From a virus: DNA of 26,188 bases. Position 1 is the first letter of the stretch; the number at the start of each line of letters is the position of its first letter. The notes under the pieces were generated by a model that made no database searches, was not told where the DNA came from, and saw only the letters and a list, made by a program, of their open reading frames with translations. The stretch covers positions 1-26,188 of IMG/VR virus record IMGVR_UViG_3300030012_003061. One strand, 5' to 3'. Positions 10,797-18,354 of the stretch are shown one piece after another. The translations under genes were made by a program, and so were the position numbers.

Positions 10797-11819
10797 TTAT
10801 TGCCAATTAGTTTTACCTCTAGTGGTAGTAGATCCACGATTGCCTCTTCCTCTACCTAGTAAGTAATCATATCCTTGAGACTTTGCCCAGGCTACTGAGT
10901 CTTTTTCAGTTTTGTGTGATTTTAAAATTGCTTGTAGTTCTTCTGGAGACATTTTGACTCCATTGTTATTTAACTTCTTAGTCATAAATGCTATAGTTCC
11001 TACTGGAAGTTTAGTTGACCAATGATTAGTTTTTTCAAAGTCTTCCCTAGTCTGCTCTATAACTCTTTCTTCTTTTGTGGGTACAATTCTTTTAATTAGT
11101 TTTATTTCTGTTGTCTTTTGATCTTCTCTATATTGATCAGCAGCCGCTTTATATTCATCAAAACTATCATACTTTTCCTGAACATTATCTTTATTGCTTT
11201 CCCAAATACTTTTATCAGAAACGCCAGTATCTTCCCAATCTTTTACTATTTCCTTCTTTTCAACTACTTCCTTTTCTCCCTCAACAATTTCAGTTCTTCT
11301 TCTTACGTTTGCTGTGTTTTCATCTCCATCAACATAGTCCCAATCATAATTATCGTCTTGTCTTTTCTGGATTGCTGCTTGTCTTCTTTCTTCTCTTTCT
11401 TTTTCAGTAAAGTCCGCATATGGATCACCATCTCTATCAGAAACTTCCTGTCGTTGTTGTTTGACCTTTTCTTCTCTCATTCTCCTTGCTTCCGCAGCCA
11501 TCTCTATATTCTTTTTTCTTCTCGCTAAAGCCGCAGCCTTTTTTGCTTCCAAAGCCGCTTTTCTTTCTTCTGCTGCTTTCTGTGCTGCCGCCATTTGATC
11601 TGCTTTTCTTTGTTCTATTTTTGCTCTATTATAAGCAATTCTTTCTCTAATAATTTGTCTAGGGTCTGCACCCTCTGACGGTACAAAAGGTTTACTAGTA
11701 TCTATAGGGGGATCTATAGGGTCTATAGGAGGGTTACTCGCTGCTGCTTCTTTTACCTTATTTCTTCTCTCTTCAAGAATTTGTGCTACCGATTTTTTTT
11801 CTTTTACTGGATCTGCCAT
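10797..11819 (-). CDS. Long charged coiled-coil protein (340 aa)
   Basis: A low-complexity, highly charged protein. Residues about 60-135 are an Ala/Lys/Glu/Arg-rich helix (KAAEERKAALEAKKAAALARRKK type), about 140-260 are acidic with EVVEKKEIV and TEIKLIKRIVPTKEERVIEQTRE repeats of charge, and about 265-325 look globular (WSTKLPVGTIAFMTKKL, SPEELQAILKSHK, SVAWAKSQGYDYLLG). The C-terminus is Gly/Arg/Thr-rich (GRGRGNRGSTTTRG). A Pro/Asp repeat (PPIDPIDPPID) lies at 30-41. Possible virion-internal or scaffold-like role, inferred only from composition and its place among structural-type small genes. Confidence 0.75.
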   Translation of the reverse strand: MADPVKEKKSVAQILEERRNKVKEAAASNPPIDPIDPPIDTSKPFVPSEGADPRQIIRERIAYNRAKIEQRKADQMAAAQKAAEERKAALEAKKAAALARRKKNIEMAAEARRMREEKVKQQRQEVSDRDGDPYADFTEKEREERRQAAIQKRQDDNYDWDYVDGDENTANVRRRTEIVEGEKEVVEKKEIVKDWEDTGVSDKSIWESNKDNVQEKYDSFDEYKAAADQYREDQKTTEIKLIKRIVPTKEERVIEQTREDFEKTNHWSTKLPVGTIAFMTKKLNNNGVKMSPEELQAILKSHKTEKDSVAWAKSQGYDYLLGRGRGNRGSTTTRGKTNWQ

Positions 11820-11821
11820 GA

Positions 11822-12082
11822 TTACGCTACTCTAGTTAATGGTTTTACTCTAGTGGGTTTTCCTCCTGGATTGCCCTTTTTCTTTTTCTCACTTTTTTTT
11901 GCTGCTAATTGGCTTTTAGACATTTCACCAACAGTCTTAGGTGTTTTATCATTTACCCTTACACTTGGTCTACAATACTTACCAGTTGAGGACACAGAAC
12001 CACCTTCACCACATTTTTCACCTGTAGATGTGTTGATCCATTTTTCTTTGAACCATCTTCTTAATCCTCCTTGGTATGCCAT
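11822..12082 (-). CDS. Small basic protein with WFKEKW signature (DUF5872-like)
   Basis: An 86-residue Lys/Gly-rich protein with WFKEKWINTSTGEKCG (10-25), KYCRPSVRV (35-43) and KTPKTVGEMSKSQ (46-58). This order (W-F-x-E-K-W, C-G, C-R-P-S, T-P-x-T-x-x-E-M) is what I recall for DUF5872, found in marine phages and large DNA viruses; function is unknown. Two cysteines might bind a metal. It is separated by 2 nt from the coiled-coil gene. Confidence 0.7.
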   Translation of the reverse strand: MAYQGGLRRWFKEKWINTSTGEKCGEGGSVSSTGKYCRPSVRVNDKTPKTVGEMSKSQLAAKKSEKKKKGNPGGKPTRVKPLTRVA

Positions 12083-12264
12083 TACTTACCAACTTTTTTC
12101 TGTGCCAACATATGTGCTTCCTTGAAAGACTTACCATTTCTCATTACACCAATCATATATTTCAAGTGTGCTAGTGAGTGATGTTCAGCATGTTTTTTCA
12201 TAGTGGATTGTTCTTTCTTTGACAATCCTCCCATGTCTACTTTTTTTATTTTATTTACCTCCAT
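12082..12264 (-). CDS. Small His/Lys-rich protein (60 aa)
   Basis: Contains KKEQSTMKKHAEHHSLAHLKYM (about 16-37) and NGKSFKEAHMLAQKKVGK to the end. The pattern H-x-x-H-H-S-x-x-H and the ending S-F-x-x-A-H-x-x-A-x-x-x-V-G-K recurs, to my recollection, in short proteins of marine phages. Could bind metal or nucleic acid through the His cluster; not established. It starts within the end of the 12255-12410 gene and shares one base with the next start. Confidence 0.65.
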   Translation of the reverse strand: MEVNKIKKVDMGGLSKKEQSTMKKHAEHHSLAHLKYMIGVMRNGKSFKEAHMLAQKKVGK

Positions 12265-12410
12265 GATCCTCCTTTTGATTTATACCATTTACTTGCCCAT
12301 GCGTTAGCATAAGCAGAAGGGTAAACTTTAAATTTACGCTTTGCCGCAGCAATCGCTCTTGACCACAAACCTGGGTTTGATGGTTTTGGTTTCTTTATAG
12401 ACTTTGCCAT
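12255..12410 (-). CDS. Small basic protein with YPSAYANAWASKWYK signature (51 aa)
   Basis: ATG 12410 to TAA 12255. Product: NPGLWSRAIAAAKRKFKVY followed by PSAYANAWASKWYKSKGG. The same signature recurs in short proteins from marine phages and large viruses, by recollection, again without a known role. Tryptophan-rich and strongly basic, so nucleic-acid binding is possible. The 3' end overlaps the next gene by 10 nt. Confidence 0.7.
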   Translation of the reverse strand: MAKSIKKPKPSNPGLWSRAIAAAKRKFKVYPSAYANAWASKWYKSKGGSWR

Positions 12411-12411
12411 A

Positions 12412-12450
12412 TTATAAGCATAGTCCGCATCCTATACAAAATGGGCACAT
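12412..12450 (-). CDS. Possible cysteine-rich micro-peptide (12 aa)
   Basis: ATG 12450 to TAA 12412 encodes MCPFCIGCGLCL, with four cysteines in CxxC-x2-CxxC spacing. It fills the gap between two small genes on the same strand and ends just before the next start. The length is too short to be certain of translation. Confidence 0.3.
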   Translation of the reverse strand: MCPFCIGCGLCL

Positions 12451-12452
12451 AA

Positions 12453-12533
12453 TTAATATTTATTACTTGGTTTATAAGGTTTTAAAACCTTTACTTTTAC
12501 TTTCTTTTTCTTTTTCTTTGATTTATAATTCAT
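12453..12533 (-). CDS. Lysine-rich micro-protein (26 aa)
   Basis: ATG 12533 overlaps the TGA of the preceding gene (ATGA), and the frame ends at TAA 12453. Product: MNYKSKKKKKKVKVKVLKPY then KPSNKY, with half of the residues lysine. Such a peptide would bind nucleic acid non-specifically. The ATGA coupling is the main argument for reality. Confidence 0.5.
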   Translation of the reverse strand: MNYKSKKKKKKVKVKVLKPYKPSNKY

Positions 12534-12835
12534 GACGTTGTGTATTTAGCATTCATTAGACTGGCTCCATCAGCAGGGTCAACAATAAATTGAGTTTGAG
12601 ACATTTGATAATCACTGGTTGAAAAACTCGGTTGAGAGTTCATCTCAGTGTTCGTGTCTTGTAATGACTCTTTTCTTGCATTCCTTTTTGCTAGGCGGTC
12701 AGCCCTTTTTTTCATTCTTAATTGTTTCTTGGACATCTTCGGCTTTACCTTTTTAATATTAGGTAATTCCGCACTTACCTCCATTTTAGCAACAGAAGAA
12801 GGTTTAAGCATACTTGCTTTTTTTACTGGATCCAT
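12530..12835 (-). CDS. Unknown basic protein (101 aa)
   Basis: N-terminal 60 residues are Lys/Arg-rich (VKPKMSKKQLRMKKRADRL); the C-terminal part is Ser/Gln/Thr-rich and probably disordered (SFSTSDYQMSQTQFIVDPADG). The start lies 4 nt after the preceding stop. No family recognised. It fits a run of small basic proteins that may be packaged in the virion. Confidence 0.6.
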   Translation of the reverse strand: MDPVKKASMLKPSSVAKMEVSAELPNIKKVKPKMSKKQLRMKKRADRLAKRNARKESLQDTNTEMNSQPSFSTSDYQMSQTQFIVDPADGASLMNAKYTTS

Positions 12836-12838
12836 AAC

Positions 12839-13198
12839 TTACTTTTTAGAGTTTTTAAATTCAAACTTCTCACCTGTTATGGATAGTTTATCTATTACTT
12901 CTGTTTGTAAATCTCTTAATAGTTTTTCTAGTTTGTCTTTTTCGACAACCATACCTGCAACTTTATCTTCCAGAGCCTCATTCTTTGCTTTTAAGGATTC
13001 GACTTCTTCAGGGTTTTTTCCGATAAAGGTGTATATAACAACACTTAAAGACCCAACAAGCATACCGACAATAACTTTAAATATATCATTGTTTGTATCT
13101 GGTATTTCTTTAAATGCTAAAAACAATAATAAACCCATTACCATGGCAAATACTGTTGCTGCTCCTATATAACCTCTTAACTCTTTATTTTGAAACAT
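12839..13198 (-). CDS. Two-helix membrane protein with coiled-coil tail (holin/spanin-like)
   Basis: A 119-residue protein with two hydrophobic segments (about 10-29, YIGAATVFAMVMGLLLFLAF; and about 39-59, IFKVIVGMLVGSLSVVIYTF) joined by a short acidic loop, and then a charged coiled coil (about 61-105). The layout (two transmembrane helices near the N-terminus and a charged tail) resembles phage holins; the coiled coil is longer than usual. No lysin is visible in the window to back this up. Alternative: a virion membrane-contact protein. Confidence 0.55.
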   Translation of the reverse strand: MFQNKELRGYIGAATVFAMVMGLLLFLAFKEIPDTNNDIFKVIVGMLVGSLSVVIYTFIGKNPEEVESLKAKNEALEDKVAGMVVEKDKLEKLLRDLQTEVIDKLSITGEKFEFKNSKK

Positions 13199-13199
13199 A

Positions 13200-13457
13200 C
13201 TAATCTTTTTTATTATCTCTTTCTAGTTTTTTTATTTTGATTACGGTAATAGCATCACTCACATCTTCTTTTACATTTTCTGCTTTATCCTTAATGTTCT
13301 TTAAGAATTTACCAACCTTAGTCTTCTTTTCAGGATTCGCTTCTTTATCCATTCTTTTCTTTAGAAGGTTTATTTTTCCTTGTAAGAGTTTTGCTTTTAA
13401 TGAGCCTGGTTTAGCCTCACTTAGTTGCTTTTTTAATTCTTCCAATTTCTTTTCCAT
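13200..13457 (-). CDS. Small charged helical protein (85 aa)
   Basis: Lys/Glu-rich throughout (KKLEELKKQLSEAKPGSLK, KVGKFLKNIKDKAENVKED), with two amphipathic helices. It ends 1 nt before the membrane gene at 13198 and may be expressed with it. No family recognised. Confidence 0.6.
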   Translation of the reverse strand: MEKKLEELKKQLSEAKPGSLKAKLLQGKINLLKKRMDKEANPEKKTKVGKFLKNIKDKAENVKEDVSDAITVIKIKKLERDNKKD

Positions 13458-13460
13458 GGG

Positions 13461-14597
13461 TTATAATTTTATATTTAATCCTGCTTTCAAATATACTAAA
13501 TCCTTGTCCCAAAACTTAGTTTTTTCATACTCAGTAAAGACTCCAATCTTTTTCTTTTTATCAACATACCATCCAAATACAATTCCGTAGTTGAAGTCTA
13601 TCCAGTCGTCTTGACCTAAAAACCTTTCATAACTAAACTCTTCGTCACCATATATATGTTTGTGTTTTGGATAAACAGATGTCCAGGCGTGAGTCCAATA
13701 ACTGTCCCTGTAATGATAGTAATCTAAACCTGCGACAAAACTCAAAGTTCCTAGGGTTCCTATGGCATCTAGTTCTCGTCTGTTAAAATCGTTGACGATC
13801 CCCTGATAGTGTGTCTTCCTGAATTCAAGATCGGTATCCGAAATTCTATTTCCATCAGCGTCTAACCAGTACCAATCTATCTCATCCATTTCGCCATCAA
13901 AATCATAATCTATAGAATAGCCTATATCTTGAAACCCATATTGATACGCCAAATCCCACCAATTTGCAGGATACTCATTTCCATCAGGATCAACTAAAGT
14001 AGAGTTTAGAAAAACATCAATTGGATTGTACCCATAAGGTTTGTGTGTTCTTACAGCCGCTCCAACTGACAATGAGAACTTTTTTTTAAAAAGAGGTATT
14101 CTAAACCTAACATCAGCAGACTTATAATTTAAGTTTATCAATCCGTTTTGCTGAATTTCTGCTTTTGCCATCCACCAGTTAGCAATATACCTAACAAGAT
14201 ATCTCTGGCTCTCAAAGTCTCTTTTTTGCTGTCTACCTTTACTATACTGAACTAAATATTCTAAACCCTTTACGCTACCAATATTAGATTGTAAAGACAT
14301 GTTTTGTTCACTGCCATCATAAAATCTATTTTCTCTGTTTTCATAATCCATTCTGGCAATCTTACGCAGTCCAATCGACCACATAAAATCATTTGAAACT
14401 TCAGGCGTAATGTTTTGAACCTCACCTGCTTGTGTTACAAAATACCTTTCAGGAGTAAACAAAGGGCTGCTTTCGTTATAACTTCCATATACTGTGCTGT
14501 ATTTAAAAATGTCTTTAAAAAACTTTTTAAAATTACTGTCTTGTGCATTTAATGGAAATGACAAAAGGAACACTATTAATAATAATAATCTTTTCAT
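13461..14597 (-). CDS. Exported outer-membrane beta-barrel-like protein
   Basis: A 378-residue protein with a clear signal peptide (MKRLLLLIVFLLSFPLNA, cleavage near LNA-QD). The mature part has many alternating hydrophobic/polar aromatic-rich stretches (YLVQYSKG, YLVRYIANWWMAKAEIQQNG, FSLSVGAAV, LSFVAGLDYY, DFNYGIVFGWYVD) and a C-terminal strand YLKAGLNIKL, typical of outer-membrane beta-barrels in Bacteroidetes. Asp-rich loops (DYDFDGEMDEIDWYWLDADGN, about 228-248) look calcium-binding. Carriage by a phage suggests receptor masking or modification of the infected cell envelope. It follows an exported thioredoxin-like gene by 3 nt. Confidence 0.7.
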   Translation of the reverse strand: MKRLLLLIVFLLSFPLNAQDSNFKKFFKDIFKYSTVYGSYNESSPLFTPERYFVTQAGEVQNITPEVSNDFMWSIGLRKIARMDYENRENRFYDGSEQNMSLQSNIGSVKGLEYLVQYSKGRQQKRDFESQRYLVRYIANWWMAKAEIQQNGLINLNYKSADVRFRIPLFKKKFSLSVGAAVRTHKPYGYNPIDVFLNSTLVDPDGNEYPANWWDLAYQYGFQDIGYSIDYDFDGEMDEIDWYWLDADGNRISDTDLEFRKTHYQGIVNDFNRRELDAIGTLGTLSFVAGLDYYHYRDSYWTHAWTSVYPKHKHIYGDEEFSYERFLGQDDWIDFNYGIVFGWYVDKKKKIGVFTEYEKTKFWDKDLVYLKAGLNIKL

Positions 14598-14600
14598 ATT

Positions 14601-14939
14601 TTAAAATTTATTTGAAACAAGTTCCTCTACCTTAGATCTTATTTTTTTGTCAGTACCTTCAGGAAACTTTAGAGATATTCCTGCGTCAACTCTCATTATT
14701 TCTTTTCCGTTTTGAAAAAGCAATACTGTTGGTAGATAGACTATTTCTTCATTTACAAAATAGTCTTTGTGTTTTTCTAGATAATATGTAAAAACATTAC
14801 AGTCTAGGTTTTTTAAATTAACCTCAGCATCTTTTGTAAACTCTGCTGAAAACTGCACAACACTAATTGATTCTTTATACTCTTGACAAAAAGCCGCAGA
14901 AGATATTAGAACCAATAATAATGTAATATATTTTTTCAT
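14601..14939 (-). CDS. Exported thioredoxin-fold protein lacking the CxxC site
   Basis: A 112-residue protein with a signal peptide (MKKYITLLLVLISSAAFC, cleavage before QE). The mature region follows the thioredoxin order: VVQFSAEF (27-34, where WCxxC would be), a helix with CNVFTYYLEKHKDYF, the cis-Pro motif LPTVLLFQNGKE (68-79), and VDAGISL. The active-site CxxC is replaced by Ser-Ala, so redox activity is unlikely and a binding or scaffold role in the periplasm more likely. The Cys at 48 is unpaired. It starts with a 1-nt overlap with the previous stop (TAATG). Confidence 0.7.
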   Translation of the reverse strand: MKKYITLLLVLISSAAFCQEYKESISVVQFSAEFTKDAEVNLKNLDCNVFTYYLEKHKDYFVNEEIVYLPTVLLFQNGKEIMRVDAGISLKFPEGTDKKIRSKVEELVSNKF

Positions 14940-15241
14940 TATCTACCTTTCATTTCGTATAGCCTTTGTTCTATTTTTTCTAATGAAGATTTTATTTCTT
15001 GTACATCTTCACCAAGAACATTGGTTTTTTCTTCTACCCTCATAATGGACGACCTCACGAGTTCGTCTTTATAGGTAAACTCAACTTTTGAGATTTCTGG
15101 TTTTGGCTCCTCCATTGCAGTTTGTATTTGAGCCTGAAGTGTGAAGTAAGTTCCTGCTAGTGTGATTGTGAAAAAGATAATAACACCTATTGTCTTAAGA
15201 TCTAATTGGAGTTTCGTGTTTTCTGAAATCTCGGTTGCCAT
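14939..15241 (-). CDS. Single-span membrane protein with coiled-coil (spanin/holin-like)
   Basis: One hydrophobic segment (about 17-36, IGVIIFFTITLAGTYFTLQA) after a charged N-terminus, then a mostly helical soluble tail with Glu/Lys heptads (EEKTNVLGEDVQEIKSSLEKIEQRL). Could be an inner-membrane spanin-like or anti-host factor. The gene lies just upstream of the exported thioredoxin-like gene, with TAATG coupling. Function not established. Confidence 0.6.
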   Translation of the reverse strand: MATEISENTKLQLDLKTIGVIIFFTITLAGTYFTLQAQIQTAMEEPKPEISKVEFTYKDELVRSSIMRVEEKTNVLGEDVQEIKSSLEKIEQRLYEMKGR

Positions 15242-15252
15242 AATTTTATATT

Positions 15253-15387
15253 TTAAATTCTTCCTTGACCAACATATTTTTTAACATATTGCTTAGAGTT
15301 TTTTGTTCTACTTTTATTTTTACTATGAATCCCAGGTCTTTTTTTCCTAGACCTTTTAACATAACTTCTTAATACTATTCTTGCCAT
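15253..15387 (-). CDS. Small very basic protein (44 aa)
   Basis: ATG 15387 directly follows the stop of the preceding gene (TAG-ATG). Contains KRSRKKRPGIHSKNKSRTKN (11-30) and KQYVKKYVGQGRI. The block K-R-P-G-x-H-S-K-N-K-S with a Y-x-G-Q-G-R end recurs, to my recollection, in short phage proteins. Arg/Lys content is near 40 percent. Nucleic-acid binding is likely; role in packaging or virion assembly is a guess. Confidence 0.65.
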   Translation of the reverse strand: MARIVLRSYVKRSRKKRPGIHSKNKSRTKNSKQYVKKYVGQGRI

Positions 15388-15633
15388 CTACCAAGTTTTA
15401 CACGCCCAATACCTTGCTTTCCATCTAGGTCCAGGGTTATCACACTTATGTCTCGCTCTGAATGATTTTCTTCTAGCAGGAATATTTTTTTTAATCTTCA
15501 TGTTAGGATCGCCAAAATGAACTACTGTAACTTTTCCATTAGGTTTTTTTACATAAACCTTGGATTTTTTAGTAGGTCTTTCTGACTTCATAATCTTATT
15601 CAGGGTGACCTTTTTACCTTGATAAATCGCCAT
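15388..15633 (-). CDS. Small basic protein with HFGDPNM...RARHKC...RYWACK signature (81 aa)
   Basis: Contains KVTVVHFGDPNMKIKKN (34-50), ARRKSFRARHKCDNPG (53-68) and WKARYWACKTW (71-81). Two Cys and a His/Trp-rich C-terminus may form a metal site. The same architecture is found in short proteins of many marine phages, by recollection, without known function. It is the first gene of the leftward operon, next to the divergent promoter region (15634-15772). Ends in TAG directly before the 15387 start. Confidence 0.7.
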   Translation of the reverse strand: MAIYQGKKVTLNKIMKSERPTKKSKVYVKKPNGKVTVVHFGDPNMKIKKNIPARRKSFRARHKCDNPGPRWKARYWACKTW

Positions 15634-15749
15634 AATTATAGTTTCGGTAAATATAAGATTTGATACTCAGGGCTTTATAAAAATTTACTACTCAGATCAA
15701 CATATAATTGTCAACACTAAATATTTATAATACAACGAAACCAAAACTC

Positions 15750-15757
15750 TAATTTTG
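15750..15757 (+). promoter_or_regulatory. Candidate promoter (-7 box) for the packaging/virion operon
   Basis: TAATTTTG is a perfect TAnnTTTG box. Transcription starting about 5-8 nt later would leave a leader of about 8-10 nt before the ATG at 15773 and would exclude the upstream TTG at 15755. A TTTA 22 nt upstream is a weak -33. A second option is TTGTCAA (15708-15714). Moderate support only. Confidence 0.4.
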
Positions 15758-15772
15758 TATAAAACAAACAGC

Positions 15773-16369
15773 ATGTCTTTAACGGATATTTTCAACAAAC
15801 AAGATTTTGATAAGATGTTATTTAATCCTTTCAATATCAAAGGGTTAATAAAAAAGAAGCATCCAAAACTAAAAATGTTTAGTTCTTTTAATGACGCTTC
15901 GGAGAGTCTAATTAAATACGTTCTTTATATGTATGATGCCAATACACCACTGAAAGAACAGTTTCCAGATTTAAAAATTAGAAAAGAACAAGCGGCAATA
16001 TTGTCTGGCTTTGATCTTGATAAAGATAAGGACTACTTATCTCAAATATTCTTTTTTCTGGACAGTAAGATTATTGAAATGGCAGATGAGTTTTTAAGAA
16101 AACAAAACAACAGGGTTTGGTCTATGATTGTTTCTAATGAACAAACATTTTTTGAATACCAAACAAAGTTGCTAAGACCTGTAGACGGTGATAGAGATAA
16201 AGATATATTACAGGCTTTGCAGATCAAATCTAAAATTATGGATGATTTAAATACCATAAACGATAGGCTTGATTCATACTATATGAAATTGTACGGTGAA
16301 GATCAAGAGTTATTAAAAACCATCAAAGCAGATAAAAGACTAACGCCAGAGTTTATTGCTAATTTATGA
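15773..16369 (+). CDS. Gene upstream of the large terminase; candidate small terminase subunit
   Basis: A 198-residue, mostly helical, charged protein starting at ATG 15773 (MSLTDIFNKQDFDKM). Its stop overlaps the terminase start (ATGA at 16366-16369), so it is translated with it. The N-terminal half looks globular (DASESLIKYVLYMYDANTPLKEQF, IRKEQAAILSGFDLDKD), and the C-terminal third (about 115-185) is a coiled-coil-like helix (RDKDILQALQIKSKIMDDLNTINDRL). Small terminases usually carry an HTH and a helical oligomerisation core and lie in this slot. No HTH is obvious, so the call rests on position. Confidence 0.45.
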   Translation: MSLTDIFNKQDFDKMLFNPFNIKGLIKKKHPKLKMFSSFNDASESLIKYVLYMYDANTPLKEQFPDLKIRKEQAAILSGFDLDKDKDYLSQIFFFLDSKIIEMADEFLRKQNNRVWSMIVSNEQTFFEYQTKLLRPVDGDRDKDILQALQIKSKIMDDLNTINDRLDSYYMKLYGEDQELLKTIKADKRLTPEFIANL

Positions 16370-18354
16370 CAACAATAAATATACAGGGACTAGAAATAAA
16401 TATTCCTCCCAAAGGCTTTGTTCAGAATGTTATAACAGGTGAATTAGAAAAAAGACCTATTATAACAAGTTCATCTAAAAAGGCTGATCAGGTTTGGATA
16501 AGAACCGAATTGCCTGAAAATTATGATTATAAAAGATCTGAGGAAATCAAAAAGCAGGACGAAGACAAGGATTACTTTGATGTAGAGTTAGAAAACTTTA
16601 GATCACAAGAATGGGACAGAAGACTGAATGGTGTTTGGTTTATGAACAATGGCAAAGCAGAGTACATTACTGGTATGCATTACTTGTTTTTAAACTGGTG
16701 GAAAATAGACATTGGATACCCTGAGTTTAGAAAACCAGATCAAGAGTATTTTTATTTTTTACAAAAGTGTGTTGAAGATGAAAACTGCTTGGGAATGATA
16801 GAGTTAACAAAACGTAGACAGGGTAAAACAGTTAGGGCAGGTGTGTTTATGTTTGATCTAATATCAAGATCTAAGAATAAAAACGGAGGCATACAATCTA
16901 AAACCGCTACTGATGCAAAAAACAATGTATTTGCTAAGTCAATAGTTGGTCCATTTAAAAAACTACCAGACTTCTTTAGACCTGTATACGATCAGTCTAA
17001 GGGTGTCACCCCAACCTCAGAATTAAGATTTTATAGAACAACAAAGCGAGGAAGAAAATCGCTTGAAGATTTAGGTAAACCAGAACTTGAAAGTCAAATT
17101 GACTGGAAGAGTTCAGATAAATATGCATATGATGGAACAAAATTACACAGATACCTTGGTGACGAGGTTGGAAAAACTATGGAAGTTGATGTATGGGAAA
17201 GGCATAATGTTGTGCGTTTCTGTGCGGAACTGGATGGCAGGTATATTGGCAAGTTACTTTATACAACCACTGTTGAGGAAATGGAATCAGGTGGTGAGTC
17301 ATTTAAAAAGTTATGGGAAGCGAGTGATCAGCAAAATAGAAATGTTCATGGTAGGACTGCCAGTGGATGCTTTCGATTGTTTACACCTGCATTCAAAACC
17401 TTATACTTTGACAAGTATGGCTACCCAGATGAAGTTCGTGCTAAGAACTATTATCTGGCTGAACGCTCAAATCTTTCTAATGATGATCGTGCTCTTTCGA
17501 ATATTATTCGAAGGAATCCGTTCACTGTGGAAGAGGCTTTTAGGATAGACGGAGAAAGATCTCTGTTTAATGCAATGAAGTTAAACGACAGAATAGACAT
17601 TATAAGTTGGAAGGATAACTTGTACACTGTTGGAAACTTTGAATGGGTTGGAGACAGAGATACAGGTCATGTGGAATTCATACCTATGAGTAATGGTAGA
17701 TTTAGGGCATCATATTTGTTTGATGATTTTAAAGACGCAAACAACGTAATAAAAAGAGGTAAAAACTATATTCCCACCAGAAAAACTGAGTTTGTTATAG
17801 GATGTGACCCATATGATCATGATTCTACTGTAGATAGTAGAAGGTCTAATGGTGCTTTCTATGTATACAAGAAACACAACCCAGTATCAAATTTTTATGA
17901 TAGTTCTTTTATAGTTGAATATATTTACCGACCAAGTACCGCAAGACAATTTTATGAAGACGTTTTGAAGTGCTGTCACTATTATTCTTGTCAACTTCTA
18001 TTTGAAGATAATAAGATAGGAATAAAAAGTTATTTCGAAGACAGGGGGTATCTAGCATTTTTAATGCACCTTCCTGGAAGTATGAAACCTGGCATTAGTG
18101 GTTCTGTAAAAACGCATCAACAAATTGCTGAAATTACAGAAGACTATATTGAAACTCACATTGATAAAGTAATTTTTCCAGAATTATTAAAAGACTGGTT
18201 AGAATTTGATATAAGCAAAACAACAAGATTCGATGCGGCTATGGCAGCAGGATACACACTTATAGCAGATAAGAACATATTACTTAGAAATATAGAAAGA
18301 AAAGGAAATATAGTTGAAGCAAAAACAATGTTTAAAAGACACAAGGTAGGATGA
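16366..18354 (+). CDS. Terminase large subunit (ATPase and nuclease)
   Basis: A 662-residue packaging motor. ATPase: deviant Walker A KRRQGKTV (149-156), Walker B YLGDE (263-267) with catalytic Glu267, and a coupling motif LLYTTTVEE (297-305). Nuclease: Asp481 in FVIGCDPYDHD, Glu547 in LLFEDN and Asp623 in TRFDAAMA, the acidic triad of the RNase H-like domain. Long for a TerL; the first 100 residues add an extension. It translocates DNA into the prohead through the portal and cuts concatemers. Its stop overlaps the portal start by 4 nt (ATGA). Confidence 0.92.
   Translation: MTTINIQGLEINIPPKGFVQNVITGELEKRPIITSSSKKADQVWIRTELPENYDYKRSEEIKKQDEDKDYFDVELENFRSQEWDRRLNGVWFMNNGKAEYITGMHYLFLNWWKIDIGYPEFRKPDQEYFYFLQKCVEDENCLGMIELTKRRQGKTVRAGVFMFDLISRSKNKNGGIQSKTATDAKNNVFAKSIVGPFKKLPDFFRPVYDQSKGVTPTSELRFYRTTKRGRKSLEDLGKPELESQIDWKSSDKYAYDGTKLHRYLGDEVGKTMEVDVWERHNVVRFCAELDGRYIGKLLYTTTVEEMESGGESFKKLWEASDQQNRNVHGRTASGCFRLFTPAFKTLYFDKYGYPDEVRAKNYYLAERSNLSNDDRALSNIIRRNPFTVEEAFRIDGERSLFNAMKLNDRIDIISWKDNLYTVGNFEWVGDRDTGHVEFIPMSNGRFRASYLFDDFKDANNVIKRGKNYIPTRKTEFVIGCDPYDHDSTVDSRRSNGAFYVYKKHNPVSNFYDSSFIVEYIYRPSTARQFYEDVLKCCHYYSCQLLFEDNKIGIKSYFEDRGYLAFLMHLPGSMKPGISGSVKTHQQIAEITEDYIETHIDKVIFPELLKDWLEFDISKTTRFDAAMAAGYTLIADKNILLRNIERKGNIVEAKTMFKRHKVG

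Noticed and set aside
11111-11528. Plus-strand open frames opposite the coiled-coil gene
   Set aside because: Phe/Leu/Ser-rich shadows produced by a Glu/Lys-rich gene on the other strand; no start context or neighbours support them.
12648-13590. Plus-strand open frames opposite 12530-13457
   Set aside because: Antisense shadows of Lys-rich genes; overlapping real, tightly packed leftward genes.
17087-17548. Second open frame inside the terminase gene
   Set aside because: Lies entirely within TerL in another frame and lacks protein-like features; the terminase frame carries all motifs.
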